Part shown: piece after piece, positions 25,897-35,580 of the stretch
Numbering within the stretch: position 1 is the first letter of the stretch
Layout: each line of letters starts with the position of its first letter
Origin: CBDDDW01 sp965226805
GTDB taxonomy: Bacteria > Chloroflexota > Dehalococcoidia > Lucifugimonadales > JAGWBF01
DNA: 64,000 nucleotides
Assembly: GCA_965226805.1 (NCBI GenBank)
Contig: CBDDDW010000030.1
Coordinates: 248,001-312,000 of the forward strand
Reading direction: 5' to 3'
Position numbers and translations under genes: made by a program
Notes under the pieces: generated by a model
Told to the model about the DNA's origin: nothing
The model's database searches: none
Seen by the model: the letters and a program-made list of their open reading frames with translations, nothing else

Positions 25897-26898
25897 CTAC
25901 AGATTGAAGGGCGCATCCACGAAGTTCCTTTCCTTGATGTAAATCTGGATGCGGGCTCGTTGCAGCTCGAGCACCATGATTCTACCCTCGTGGTCGACGT
26001 TCACCGCCACAGGGCTGGTGAACCTCCCCTCGGGTGTCAGATCGGCCCTCCGACGCGCAACCCCCAAGTCCGGATTCGAGTCGACGTAGTCCTGTGACCA
26101 GGTTGGCAGCGCTTCAGCATCTCCGAAGAACGCGGTGAGGAAGGTCCCGTCCGACGAGTATATGTTGAGCCGGTTGTTCCCATAGTCGGCGACGTAGACA
26201 TCTCCGTCATCGTCGATCGCAACCCTGGTTGGATAATGCATCTCCCCGTCGGCGGTCCCCGGACTGCCGAAGGTCGCGAGGTAGCTGCCATCAGGGGAGA
26301 ACTTCTGGACCCTGTGGTTTCTCCAGTCGGCCACGTAAACGTCTCCTGATTCGTCTATGGCGACGCCCCAGGGCATGTTGAACTCCCCTTCCCCACTGCC
26401 TTCACTGCCCCACCCGCCGAGGAAATTGCCGTCCCTGGTGAACTTCTGGACGCGGTGGTTGAGCCCGTCCACTACGTACAGATTGTCTCGGGCATCGAAT
26501 GCCAGGCCGGAGGGGCGATTCAGTTCCCCATCGCCCGACCCATTCGTCCCCCACTGAGTGAGAAAATTGCCATCCTTATCGATTATGAAAATCTGGCTCA
26601 CATAATCGTCGGACACATACACGTTCTCGTCGCTATCAACGGCAACGGAGCTGGGCCACAGGCAATCGCCGTTGCCAAAGCCAGGCCCCCGGTCTTCCCA
26701 CAGCAGCTGGTGGTCCAGGGTGCACTTGACCATGCCATGGCAGGGAATCATCTCCATCGCTTTGTTTATCACGTAGAGGCTCCCACCGGACCCCAGAGCA
26801 AAGTCCGATGGCGCGAAAAAGCTGGGACCGTTCATGCCTATTCTGCCGATGCAGTACCCGTAGTTATAGGTACGGCCGGCTACTTGCCTCGTGATCAT
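25897..26898 (-). CDS. NHL-repeat beta-propeller protein (copy 1)
   Basis: A 333-residue protein made of NHL repeats. Successive units read PSSVAVDSDENVYVSD, PSGLAFDARDNLYVVDGLNHRVQKF, PWGVAIDESGDVYVADWRNHRVQKF and PTRVAIDDDGDVYVADYGNNRLNIY, giving about five to six blades. Such propellers bind ligands or proteins, or act as lyases; no catalytic set is recognised. I start it at the ATG at 26898, six bases after GAGGGTGG and equal to the start of its paralogue at 30570. No signal peptide. It begins 12 bases after the stop of the DUF1800 gene, so the two are one operon. Confidence 0.85.
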   Translation of the reverse strand: MITRQVAGRTYNYGYCIGRIGMNGPSFFAPSDFALGSGGSLYVINKAMEMIPCHGMVKCTLDHQLLWEDRGPGFGNGDCLWPSSVAVDSDENVYVSDDYVSQIFIIDKDGNFLTQWGTNGSGDGELNRPSGLAFDARDNLYVVDGLNHRVQKFTRDGNFLGGWGSEGSGEGEFNMPWGVAIDESGDVYVADWRNHRVQKFSPDGSYLATFGSPGTADGEMHYPTRVAIDDDGDVYVADYGNNRLNIYSSDGTFLTAFFGDAEALPTWSQDYVDSNPDLGVARRRADLTPEGRFTSPVAVNVDHEGRIMVLELQRARIQIYIKERNFVDAPFNL

Positions 26899-26910
26899 AG
26901 ACATCCACCC

Positions 26911-28323
26911 TCAGGCGAACTGGTACTCCCTTGTTGCCGCTATCAGAGCCAGCATATCGGCGGCCCGCTGGGCTGACTGTCCGGCTTCTTCCTCAGTGTC
27001 CCAGGACAGCTCGCCACCCTGGGTAGCCATGTGTACCAACTCCCCGCGTGTCGCGTCGGCCACATCCAGAGGACCAATGAGGTCAAGACATGTGTCCACC
27101 AGCTCCTCGGGGGGGATCCTCCCCCTCTCCTTGATCCTGCCGATGATAGACTGTACTCCCGGAAAGTCGGTGTTGGATAATCGTTCCGCCGCGAAGTTGA
27201 TACGCCTCACCAGAGCACCGCTGTCTATCCACTCAGCGCCCGTGTGCCACCCCTCGACGCTGGGTGGGTCGATCAGCGCCTGCCCCTGATAGCTGGTCTC
27301 TTCCGCCACGGGTCCGAGGCCGGGCTTGGGGAACCGGAAGTCGTCCACCAGCCGAATGGTGCCAACCACCACCTCTGTAGGGCTCTTGACTTTGGCCCAC
27401 CTCACGCCCTCCGACTTGAAAAAGTCCGAGTTAAACAGCACCCGCAAGGTAGAACGTATATCGTAGCCTGAGCTCACAAAGGCGTCTCCGATGATGTTGA
27501 CGGCGGCGGGGTCTCGGGGCGGGGAGACTTGCCAGGCCGGCACCTGGGCCTCGTCGGCTACAAAGAAGCTGTACAGGTGCCGGGCGATGAACCTGGCCGT
27601 GGCAGGCTGACGCACTATTATGTCGATGATGTCCTCTCCATTGAAGCACCCCCTGTGGCCCAAAAATGTCTTCTCCGAGTCGTCATGGTCTTCGGACCTG
27701 AATTGAAAGGACCAGGGAAAGCGCCCCAGCGGGAAGCGGGGGATTTTGGGCGCCATGGTCCAGCCGGTGAAAGCTCTGGAGCACTCGTAGACGTCTTGTT
27801 CCGTGTAGTTGCCCACCCCCATAGAAAAGAGCTCAAGCAACTCTCTGCCCCAGTTTTCGTTGGGGGCGTCTTTGTGGTTTTCGTTGTTATCCAGCCAGTA
27901 AATCATCGCGGGATTCTTGGCCAGCCCCAGCAGGAGGTCCCGGTAATTGCCCATCCCATGGTCGCGGAACATGTCTATCTGGGCCCTCAACTCGTTGCCG
28001 TTGTCCACCTTTGCGTTGCCCGTGGCGAAGATCGAGTGCCATAGGAGGGCAACTTTCTCTTCCAGGGGGCGCTCGCTGTTCACCATACGATAGACCATAT
28101 AGGCCCTCAGACTGTATGGGTCACCCACGATCTGCATGCAAGGAATATACCGGTACAGAACAGCCGTATCCACATGGGGAATGTTGTGCCCATCGGGGTC
28201 CAGAAGCTCCTCCACCGTTGCTTCGTACCCTTTGGCTACGCGTCGCTCAAGCTCGTCCCGTGTGGCGCCAAACCCGGCCCTGCGCATCAGGTGGGCCATC
28301 AAGGCTATTTCGTTATCAGGCAT
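26911..28323 (-). CDS. DUF1800-family protein (copy 1)
   Basis: A 470-residue DUF1800 protein. Family blocks visible are AHLMRRAGFGATRDELE at the N-terminus, KVALLWHSIFATGNAKV, MIYWLDNNENHKDAPNENWGRELLELFSMGVGNYTEQDV, ECSRAFTGWT and CFNGEDIIDIIVRQPATARFIARHLYSFFV. Function is unknown; many relatives are exported and paired with a DUF1501 protein. This one has no signal peptide and is paired instead with an NHL protein. The ATG follows GAGG. It is a diverged duplicate of 31630-33042. Confidence 0.88.
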   Translation of the reverse strand: MPDNEIALMAHLMRRAGFGATRDELERRVAKGYEATVEELLDPDGHNIPHVDTAVLYRYIPCMQIVGDPYSLRAYMVYRMVNSERPLEEKVALLWHSIFATGNAKVDNGNELRAQIDMFRDHGMGNYRDLLLGLAKNPAMIYWLDNNENHKDAPNENWGRELLELFSMGVGNYTEQDVYECSRAFTGWTMAPKIPRFPLGRFPWSFQFRSEDHDDSEKTFLGHRGCFNGEDIIDIIVRQPATARFIARHLYSFFVADEAQVPAWQVSPPRDPAAVNIIGDAFVSSGYDIRSTLRVLFNSDFFKSEGVRWAKVKSPTEVVVGTIRLVDDFRFPKPGLGPVAEETSYQGQALIDPPSVEGWHTGAEWIDSGALVRRINFAAERLSNTDFPGVQSIIGRIKERGRIPPEELVDTCLDLIGPLDVADATRGELVHMATQGGELSWDTEEEAGQSAQRAADMLALIAATREYQFA

Positions 28324-28436
28324 CTCTTTTACCTCGCTATGCTGTCGTCTTACAGCCTGAGCGTGGGACGGCCCCGCCTCTTGCCCTTGATGCGGTCGTT
28401 AACGGCCAGACCCAGAGATCGGCGGAGCCTCTGAGG

Positions 28437-28889
28437 TTAGGTGCGAGCCGCCACCGCACTTAGGTCCGGCATCCCCGGCGGCCAGCTCCGGTATGGGACC
28501 AGCCCCAGCTGATCCAGGAGACTAACCGTGTCCTGGCAGCCCCAGTGCTCGGCGATTTTGCCATCTACAAACCGTGCGATGCGAATCTGCGAAACGGAGA
28601 AGGTCTTTCCGGTGGCTGCGTACCCCAGGAACTCTCCCTGATGAGTGCCATGGGCGGTGACCCGCCCTATCACCTTGTCACCATCGGCCAGCAGGTCCTC
28701 GATCGTGTAATGGATGTCGGGAAAGGCCACGAGATAGTACGAGACAATCCGCTGGAATAAGTCAACTCCCCGGAGACTTTTGTTGTGGATGAACTCCGGG
28801 GCGAAGAACTCGCCGACCGACTGCAGGTCGCGTTCGTTGAAAAACTGCTGGAAAAGCCTTCGGAAGACGGCCTTGTTAGCCTCAGACAA
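28437..28889 (-). CDS. SnoaL-like ester cyclase-type protein
   Basis: A 150-residue alpha+beta barrel protein of the SnoaL/NTF2-like superfamily. FFNERDLQSVGEFFAPEFIHN, FPDIHYTIEDLLADGDKVIGRVTAHGTHQGEFLGYAATGKTFSVSQI and FVDGKIAEHWGCQDTVSLLDQLG are the expected blocks. Such proteins cyclise, isomerise or bind small hydrophobic molecules. The start is TTG with AGGAG eight bases upstream. It lies between the DUF1800 gene and an amidohydrolase on the same strand. Confidence 0.87.
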   Translation of the reverse strand: MSEANKAVFRRLFQQFFNERDLQSVGEFFAPEFIHNKSLRGVDLFQRIVSYYLVAFPDIHYTIEDLLADGDKVIGRVTAHGTHQGEFLGYAATGKTFSVSQIRIARFVDGKIAEHWGCQDTVSLLDQLGLVPYRSWPPGMPDLSAVAART

Positions 28890-29032
28890 GATCTGCTCCT
28901 TTCACTCTCGCGCTCGCGGCCGGCCCGCCAGGACCGCCATCTCCGGCGCTCGCGGGGTTCGTCGGCGCCGGGTCCGGGGTAATTGTAGCACGCTCACCGC
29001 CACGCAGGAACGATGACGACAGTTCGCCGGGC

Positions 29033-30163
29033 TTAGTTCGCGGCCAGGACCCTGTCCCCATAGAGGGCCACCGAGTTGTCCCAGAGGATCTTGCGCTTGT
29101 GATCATACTTGAGGGGACGGGCCAAGAATGTATCCACCACTCCTGGGTAGGGGGCGTCCAGGTGTGGGTAGTCGGTATTGAAGATGATGTTGTCCGCGTC
29201 TACGTACTCGGCGACCAGCGGAAGAGTCTCTTCATCGCCATCACATGCGACGAAGACCTGCCGCTTGAAGTACTCACTCGGTTTCATGGCCAGGGGCGCA
29301 TTGTGGAAGAACACATCCTGGCGGCCGTGGGCGTGGTTATCAAGTCTGCCCAGCCAGAAGGGCAGCCAGCCCGCGTTGCCCTCCAGCATGGAAACGCGTA
29401 GCTGAGGGAAGCGCTCCAGAATACCCGTATAGATGAAGTGGCCCATCGATATCATGTTCTCGAATGGGAAGCTGATGGCGTGCTCGAGAGCTATCAAGGA
29501 GCCCTGGATACCGACTCCGGTGATGTCTTGGTACCTGGCGTTGCACTTGGGCACGCCACTCTCGACGCCGTGGAAGGAGACGGGAAAGTCCAACTCGACG
29601 GCCAGGTTCCAGAAGGAATCGTATTCTGCGTCATGCCACTGGTGACCCTGGACGGGTTTGGGCATCATCACCGATACCGCGCCCAATTTCTCAACGGCGT
29701 ACCGGGTGTCGTCCACCATCGCCTGGATGCTCAGGGGGGCGATGGGCGCTACCATCTTCGTTCGGCTGGAGCCGCTGCAAAAGTCATGGGCCCATCGGCT
29801 GTAGGCCCTGCACATTGCCGCCGCGACCTCTACGTCCTCGTAACTGGGCGCCATCAGGCCGTTAGTGGGGAGACACACCTGGACGTCCCACCCCTCCTTG
29901 TCCATATCTTTGACGCGGCTCGTGATGCTCCAATCCTCGCGGAAGGCGTGTCCGTATTTTTCTTCCATGTTCTTGAAGAGGTCGCCGGCTCGCTCATTGT
30001 TGGTCTGGTCTTCCTGGCCTTCGTACTCGATGAGTACCTTGCCGTGCATCTTTACCGCGATAGGCCGGCGGTCGTAGTACCGAGGCTCGAAGTAGTTGTC
30101 CCATATATCGAGGGGCTCTTGCAGGTGTGCATCGCCGTCCAGTACCTTGAATCCGTTCCTCAC
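29033..30163 (-). CDS. Amidohydro_2-family hydrolase (divergent type)
   Basis: A 376-residue TIM-barrel hydrolase, more distant from the other amidohydrolases here. The N-terminal LDGDAHLQEPLDIWDNYF has the Asp-x-His metal site, FPVSFHGVESG the middle His, and IFNTDYPHLDAPYP the C-terminal Asp. I choose the GTG at 30163 because TTGGAGGT lies about eight bases upstream; a TTG at 30178 would overlap that ribosome binding site. Substrate unknown. It lies between the two DUF1800-NHL copies and was not duplicated with them. Confidence 0.85.
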   Translation of the reverse strand: MRNGFKVLDGDAHLQEPLDIWDNYFEPRYYDRRPIAVKMHGKVLIEYEGQEDQTNNERAGDLFKNMEEKYGHAFREDWSITSRVKDMDKEGWDVQVCLPTNGLMAPSYEDVEVAAAMCRAYSRWAHDFCSGSSRTKMVAPIAPLSIQAMVDDTRYAVEKLGAVSVMMPKPVQGHQWHDAEYDSFWNLAVELDFPVSFHGVESGVPKCNARYQDITGVGIQGSLIALEHAISFPFENMISMGHFIYTGILERFPQLRVSMLEGNAGWLPFWLGRLDNHAHGRQDVFFHNAPLAMKPSEYFKRQVFVACDGDEETLPLVAEYVDADNIIFNTDYPHLDAPYPGVVDTFLARPLKYDHKRKILWDNSVALYGDRVLAAN

Positions 30164-30274
30164 TGGTTTGACCTCCAAACTAGTAACTCTGTCGATCTAA
30201 AATATGATGCATGTCATGCTGAGCCGAAGGTGAAGAATCTGGTGGGGTGGGGGTCGCCTCCCTTCCAGATTCGG

Positions 30275-30569
30275 TCGCTGCGCTCCCTCAGAATCGTCCA
30301 TGCCGGTTGCCTCCGGCGCCCTAAAGGATGAAAATGCCGACACCTCTGTCACCCTGAGCGGAGCGAAGGGTCTGGAGGCGGTGGGGCGTCTCACCATCCC
30401 CACACCAGATTCTTCGCCTGCGGCTCAGAATGACACTTTCGTGGGAATGACACCCTATCGAAATCTTGCTGACAAGCTATTAGCTCTGAGAAGGCATCAG
30501 CCCACATACGGACCAGGGGTGGAGTACACTCTGATCCCACAAAAAATAGAGTAGAGGCTGATCCTGCAT
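30275..30569. repeat. Repeat-rich intergenic region (family C copy 4 and shared tail)
   Basis: Nearly identical to about 25600-25896, by eye about 97 percent, with inverted GTCATTCTGAG-type arms and GACAAGCTATTAG. It follows the stop of the second NHL gene on the minus strand. No gene. Confidence 0.7.
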
Positions 30570-31571
30570 CTACAGATTGAAAGGCGCATCCACGAAAGCC
30601 TTTTCCTTGATGTAAATCTGGATGCGGGCTCGTTGCAGCTCAAGCACCATGATTCTGCCTTCGCGGTCGACGTTCACCGCTACGGGGCTGGCGAACCGAC
30701 GCTCAGGTGTCAGGTCGGCCCTACGGCGGGCAACCGTCAGGTCAGGACTCGAGTTGACGTAGTCCTGGGACCAGGAGGCCAATGCTTCAGCATCTCCGTA
30801 GAACGCTGTGAGGAAGGTCCCGTCCGCAGCGTATATGTTGAGCCGGTTGTTCCCGTAGTCGGCGACATAGACATCTCCCTCATCGTCGATGGCCACCCCG
30901 GTTGGATACTCCATCTCCCCGTCGGCGGTCCCCCGGCTGCCGAAGGTCGCCAGGTAGGTTCCATCCGGGGAGAACTTCTGGACCCTGTGGTTTTTCCAGT
31001 CCGCCACGTAAATGTCGCCTGTACTGTCTATGCCTATGCCCCAGGGCATGTTGAACTCACCTTCCTCGCTGCCCTCCTTACCCCACCCACCAAGGAACTT
31101 GCCGTCCCTGGTGAACTTCTGGACCCGGTGGTTGAGCCCGTCCACTACGTACAGGTTGTCCTGGGTATCGAAGGCCAATCCCGAGGGGCGATCGAGTTCC
31201 CCATCGCCCGACCCCTTCGTGCCCCATTGCGTGAGAAAGGTGCCGTCCTTATCGATTATGAAAACCTGGCTCACATAATCGTCGGAAACATACACGTTCT
31301 CGTTGCTATCGACGGCAACCGAGCTGGGCCACAGGCATTCGCCGTTGCCAAAGCCGAGGCCTCGGTTTTCCCACAGCAGCTGGTGGTCCAGCGTGCACTT
31401 GACCATTCCATGGCAGGAAAGCAGCTCCATTGTCTTGTTTATCACGTAGAGGCTCCCACCGGAGCCCAGAGCGAAGTCCGGCGGTGCGTGAAAGCTGGCG
31501 CCATTCAGGCCTATTCTGCCGATGCAATACCCGTGGTTGTAGGTACGGCCCGCTACCTGCCTCGTAATCAT
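30570..31571 (-). CDS. NHL-repeat beta-propeller protein (copy 2)
   Basis: A 333-residue paralogue of the gene at 25897, with the same start (MITRQVAGRTYN), same length and the same order of repeats: PSSVAVDSNENVYVSD, NLYVVDGLNHRVQKF, DIYVADWKNHRVQKF and DVYVADYGNNRLNIY. Differences are scattered substitutions, so both copies appear under selection. It begins 58 bases after the stop of the second DUF1800 gene. Confidence 0.85.
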   Translation of the reverse strand: MITRQVAGRTYNHGYCIGRIGLNGASFHAPPDFALGSGGSLYVINKTMELLSCHGMVKCTLDHQLLWENRGLGFGNGECLWPSSVAVDSNENVYVSDDYVSQVFIIDKDGTFLTQWGTKGSGDGELDRPSGLAFDTQDNLYVVDGLNHRVQKFTRDGKFLGGWGKEGSEEGEFNMPWGIGIDSTGDIYVADWKNHRVQKFSPDGTYLATFGSRGTADGEMEYPTGVAIDDEGDVYVADYGNNRLNIYAADGTFLTAFYGDAEALASWSQDYVNSSPDLTVARRRADLTPERRFASPVAVNVDREGRIMVLELQRARIQIYIKEKAFVDAPFNL

Positions 31572-31629
31572 AGGTGCCTACCTTCTCTGGAGCTGACCTA
31601 CGCTCGCTTGGGGACCCGCGAAGCCGACA

Positions 31630-33042
31630 TCAGGTGAACTGATACTCCCTCGCCGCCGCTATCAGTGCCAGCAGCTGCCCAACGCTCTGGGCCGATTGTC
31701 CGGCTTCTTCGTCAGTGTCCCAGCGCAGCTCCCCTCCTTGGGTTGCCTGGGACACCAGCTCCCCTCGTGTCGCTTCGGCGACATTCAGAGGACCAATGAG
31801 GTCAAGACATGCGTCCACCAGGTCATCGGGGGAAAGGCTCCCCCTCTTCTTGACCCTGCCGATGATAGACTGCACCCCCGGAAGGTCGGTGTTGGATAAC
31901 CGTTCCGCCGCAAAGTTAATGCGCCTCACCAGAGCACCGCTGTCTATCCACTCGGCCCCGGTGTGCCATCCTTCGACGCTGGGTGGGTCAGTCAGCTCTT
32001 GCCCTTGATAGCCGGTCTCCGCCGCTATCTCTCCCAGACCGGGCTTGGGGAGCCGGAAGTCGCCCACGAGCCGGATGGTGCCAACCACCACCTCGGCGGG
32101 GCTCTTCACTTTGGCCCACCACACCCCCTCCGACTTGAAAAAGTCCGAGTTGAACAGGACCCGCAAGGTAGAGCGTATATCGTAGCCGGAGCTAACAAAG
32201 GCATCGCCGATGATGTTGACGGCGGCGGGGTCACGGGGCGGCGTGTCCTGCCAAGCCGGCACCTGTGGCTCGTCCGCTACGAAGAAGCTGTACAGGTGCC
32301 GGGCGATAAACCTGGCTGTGGCAGGCTGCCGCACTACTATGTCTATGATGTCCTCTCCGTTGAAGCGCCCCTTGTGTCCCAGGAAGGTTTTCTCTGTATC
32401 GTCATGGTCTTCGGGCCTGAATTGATAAGCCCAGGGGAAACGCCCCATCGGCGAGCGGGGTATCTTGGGCGCCACGGTCCAGCCGGTGAAGGCCCGGGAG
32501 CACTCGTAGACGTCCTGTTCTGTGTAGTTGCCTACCCCCATGGAAAACAGCTCAAGCAGCTCTCTACCCCAGTTCTCGTTGGGGGTCTCTTTGTGGTTTT
32601 CGTTGTTATCCAGCCAGTAGATCATCGCCGGATTCTTGGCCAGCCCTATAAGGAGATCCCGATAGTTACCCATCCCATGGTTGCGGAACATGTCTATCTG
32701 GGTCTTCAACTCGGTGGCGTTGTCTACTTTTGCGTTGCCCGTCGCGAAGATCGAGTGCCACAGGAGAGCAACCTTCTCTTCCAGGGGACGCTCGCTGTTC
32801 ACCATTCGATAGACAACATACGCCCTGAGACTGTATGGCTCATTTACCATCTGGGTAGCGGGTATGTACCGGTACAGAACGGCCGTATCTAGCTCGGGAA
32901 TGTTGAACCCATCCGGGTCCAGAAGCTCCTCCACCGTTGCCTCGTACCCCTTGGCTACGCGTCGCTCAAGCTCGTCCCGCGTGGCGCCAAAGCCGGCCCT
33001 CCTCATCAGGTGGGCCATCAGGGCTATGTCGTTATCTGGCAT
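31630..33042 (-). CDS. DUF1800-family protein (copy 2)
   Basis: A 470-residue duplicate of 26911-28323 with the same length and blocks (AHLMRRAGFGATRDELE, ENWGRELLELFSMGVGNYTEQDVYECSRAFTGWT, FNGEDIIDIVVRQPATARFIARHLYSFFV). Changes cluster in a few places, such as the segment after DTAVLYRYIP. GGAGG and GGGGAG precede the ATG. Function unknown. Confidence 0.88.
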   Translation of the reverse strand: MPDNDIALMAHLMRRAGFGATRDELERRVAKGYEATVEELLDPDGFNIPELDTAVLYRYIPATQMVNEPYSLRAYVVYRMVNSERPLEEKVALLWHSIFATGNAKVDNATELKTQIDMFRNHGMGNYRDLLIGLAKNPAMIYWLDNNENHKETPNENWGRELLELFSMGVGNYTEQDVYECSRAFTGWTVAPKIPRSPMGRFPWAYQFRPEDHDDTEKTFLGHKGRFNGEDIIDIVVRQPATARFIARHLYSFFVADEPQVPAWQDTPPRDPAAVNIIGDAFVSSGYDIRSTLRVLFNSDFFKSEGVWWAKVKSPAEVVVGTIRLVGDFRLPKPGLGEIAAETGYQGQELTDPPSVEGWHTGAEWIDSGALVRRINFAAERLSNTDLPGVQSIIGRVKKRGSLSPDDLVDACLDLIGPLNVAEATRGELVSQATQGGELRWDTDEEAGQSAQSVGQLLALIAAAREYQFT

Positions 33043-33089
33043 CTCCCCTTACCTCCGTGCCATTGTCAGTCTGAAAGTGAGAGGCGGTC

Positions 33090-34172
33090 TCATCTAAACT
33101 TCGCGACCACCCGCTCGCCAAACAAGCGAATCGAGTTGAGGACACGATCATGTGGCACCATGCCACCAACGTTCATCTCGGCCAGGACCCCCGACAGCTT
33201 CAGCCGGTCATCGAACTCCTTTATCCGATCCACCACGTACTCGGATGTGCCGTAGGCCATCCTGTTCACGCGCAGGTCGTCGTAGGTCTGCGCCGCCATC
33301 TGCCTGCCGCGTTCCGCTCGAGCGGCGGAGGCTGCTTCGCTAATCCCTGCCATGGGTTGGAGAAGACGCTCGGATATCCACCTATGGGCGAGCATCGTGC
33401 TGGTCTCCGGATCAGATCGGGCCCGCTCGCCGGTATCGGCCACGTAGATAGGAACCCGCAGCATTACATCACCGTCGCCGGGGTGGCCTGACTCTCGCCA
33501 GGCCTCACGATACCGCCGCACACTGCCTACCATATCCTTCAGGTCGGCCGCTCGGAGGCCGACAAATATGGGGTACCCCATGCGGGCCACCTGGGGGAAG
33601 GTCTCCTCGCTGGCCGCCGCTATCCTGATAGGGGGATGAGGCTTCTGGTAGGGCCTGGGAGTAACCGATACGTCGTTAAAGTCATAGTATTGCCCTTGAT
33701 AGGAAAACCGTTCGTTGGTCCAGGCCTTGACAATGACCTCCAGGCACTCCTGGAACCGCTCTTTACTCTCACTATACGGGATGCCGTACCCTTCGTAGGA
33801 CCTGGTCAAGCCGCTCCGACCCACGCCGAAGTCGAAGCGGCCCCGGCTGATGTTGTCCAACGTAGCGGCCTCTTCCGCCATGCGGACCGGGTGATTCAGG
33901 GGGAGAACGCTGACGGCCATACCTATCCTGAGCCGCTCCGTGCGGGCAGCAATGGCGCTGGCAATAATCAAAGGCGCGGAGACTATCGAAGGTAACGGAC
34001 CGCCCTGGTCGCCCGAATCGCTTTTAGCAGGTGAGAAATGCCTTTCCGCCAGCCAGACGCCGTCCAGGCCGTAGGCCTCGGCCGCTTCCACAACTGAGAA
34101 TACCTCTTCGAAGGCGTCTTTCTCGGTAGCACCTTCTCGGTAGTCACATTCAAGCATCAGACCAAAGTGCAT
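33090..34172 (-). CDS. LLM-class flavin-dependent oxidoreductase (LuxA-like)
   Basis: A 360-residue luciferase-like enzyme. MHFGLMLECDYREG, YGLDGVWLAERHFSP, RLRIGMAVSVLPLNHPVRMAEEAATLDNISRGRFDFGVGRSG and PYQKPHPPIRIAAASEETF follow the family. The ATG at 34172 with AAGGGAG upstream is preferred to a GTG 54 bases upstream. It would use FMNH2 to oxidise an unknown substrate. It lies 91 bases downstream of another luciferase-like gene on the same strand. Confidence 0.87.
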   Translation of the reverse strand: MHFGLMLECDYREGATEKDAFEEVFSVVEAAEAYGLDGVWLAERHFSPAKSDSGDQGGPLPSIVSAPLIIASAIAARTERLRIGMAVSVLPLNHPVRMAEEAATLDNISRGRFDFGVGRSGLTRSYEGYGIPYSESKERFQECLEVIVKAWTNERFSYQGQYYDFNDVSVTPRPYQKPHPPIRIAAASEETFPQVARMGYPIFVGLRAADLKDMVGSVRRYREAWRESGHPGDGDVMLRVPIYVADTGERARSDPETSTMLAHRWISERLLQPMAGISEAASAARAERGRQMAAQTYDDLRVNRMAYGTSEYVVDRIKEFDDRLKLSGVLAEMNVGGMVPHDRVLNSIRLFGERVVAKFR

Positions 34173-34263
34173 TGAGGCTCCCTTCGGACTCTTCGTCGCC
34201 CAAATTCCATCGGGGTCGCAGGACATGCAGGGCTCGAAATTTCACGTCCACATGGGTTGAACA

Positions 34264-35430
34264 TTACTGCCCTCTGGCCGCCCACACCTGCTTTGCTCTG
34301 TCGATGGCACGGGTGCTCATCGCCTGGAACTCTTCAACATGCTCCTTCGTCCACTGGTTGGACGCCTCTATGCTGGACAAAGACCCCTGGAAATGGGGCA
34401 TGACGTAGCGCGCCAGCAGCTCATAGCTGTGGAGCACCTTCTCCCAGGGCGCCCACTCGTTGTGCATCACCAAGAACCCACCGAAGCCTCCGCTCCGATC
34501 GTTGAATCGGCGAATAGCCTCAATGCAGTCGTCAGGCGTGCCTACAACCCAGGCCCCTGCATCCACGTTTGCGTCGATTATCTTATCAGCCGGACCATCA
34601 AAGCCGGACTTCGCCCCTATCGTCCCTTCGAAATAATCGCGTTGAAATATCCCCGCGGCCATCCGGGCGTCTTCAATGGCTTCCTTGCGGCTTTCCGCCA
34701 GGTGAACGGGAACAACCAGCCGCCAATCTTCACGGCTGACCGTCTTGCCGTGCTCCTCTGCGGACTCCTCGGCCACGCTCCAGAGGCCACTAAGGTCCAG
34801 ACTGCCCGGCCCGGCGGGAGGAACACTCATTGAGAGGACCGAGGCCCCATGCTTGCCTGCCAGGGCGACACCCGCCGGCGACTGGACCGCCGCCACCGAT
34901 ATGGGCATGTGGGGCCTCTGGTAAGGCCGGAGCTGGAGCATCGCCTCGCGCAGTTGGAACCAGTCACTTTCGTAGGTCAGAGGCGCCTCCTCGGTGAACA
35001 ATCTCAGGATGACCCCCAGGGACTCGTCCATCATGGCGCGCTGCTTGGTTGGGTCGATGCCCAACATGTAGGCGTCGGAGGCCAACGCGCCAGGGCCTAC
35101 ACCCATCAGCAGCCGGCCTCTGGTCAGGTGGTCCAAAAGCACCATTCTCTCGGCTACCATGAAAGGGTGATGGTAGGGGAGGCTGATCACACCGGTACCC
35201 AGCTTGATGTGCCGCGTCCTCTCCGCGGCGGTGGCTATGAATATCTCGGGGGAAGCGATCGTCTCCCAGCCGGCACTGTGGTGCTCGCCGACCCACACCT
35301 CATCGAACCCAAGTGTGTCCAGCCACTGCGTGAGCTCCAGGTCTCGTTCCAGGGCGAGAGTCGGATTCTCGGAAGCAGCGTGGAAGGGTCCCAGGAACAA
35401 TCCAAATTTCATTCGGTAGGGAAGGGCCAT
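34264..35430 (-). CDS. LLM-class flavin-dependent oxidoreductase
   Basis: A 388-residue close paralogue of the gene at 1425. MKFGLFLGPFHAASENPTLALERDLELTQWLDTLGFDEVWVGEHHS, GVISLPYHHPFMVAERMVLLDHLTRG and QLRPYQRPHMPISVAAVQSP are shared almost block for block. GAGGAG lies about ten bases before the ATG. First gene of a two-gene leftward unit and divergent from the decarboxylase-like gene. Confidence 0.88.
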   Translation of the reverse strand: MALPYRMKFGLFLGPFHAASENPTLALERDLELTQWLDTLGFDEVWVGEHHSAGWETIASPEIFIATAAERTRHIKLGTGVISLPYHHPFMVAERMVLLDHLTRGRLLMGVGPGALASDAYMLGIDPTKQRAMMDESLGVILRLFTEEAPLTYESDWFQLREAMLQLRPYQRPHMPISVAAVQSPAGVALAGKHGASVLSMSVPPAGPGSLDLSGLWSVAEESAEEHGKTVSREDWRLVVPVHLAESRKEAIEDARMAAGIFQRDYFEGTIGAKSGFDGPADKIIDANVDAGAWVVGTPDDCIEAIRRFNDRSGGFGGFLVMHNEWAPWEKVLHSYELLARYVMPHFQGSLSSIEASNQWTKEHVEEFQAMSTRAIDRAKQVWAARGQ

Positions 35431-35580
35431 CTCGAAATCTTCTCCTCAGGGCCCAGACGCTGTCGGATCGTAACGAACGATGCGTGCTGTTGCGATAAGG
35501 TCTCTACACACTGGCAATTATAGTTGCCTTTGGGAGGCAGGGCAACCGGACGGGCCTCCCCTGTACCCTGGCGGGCCCCG

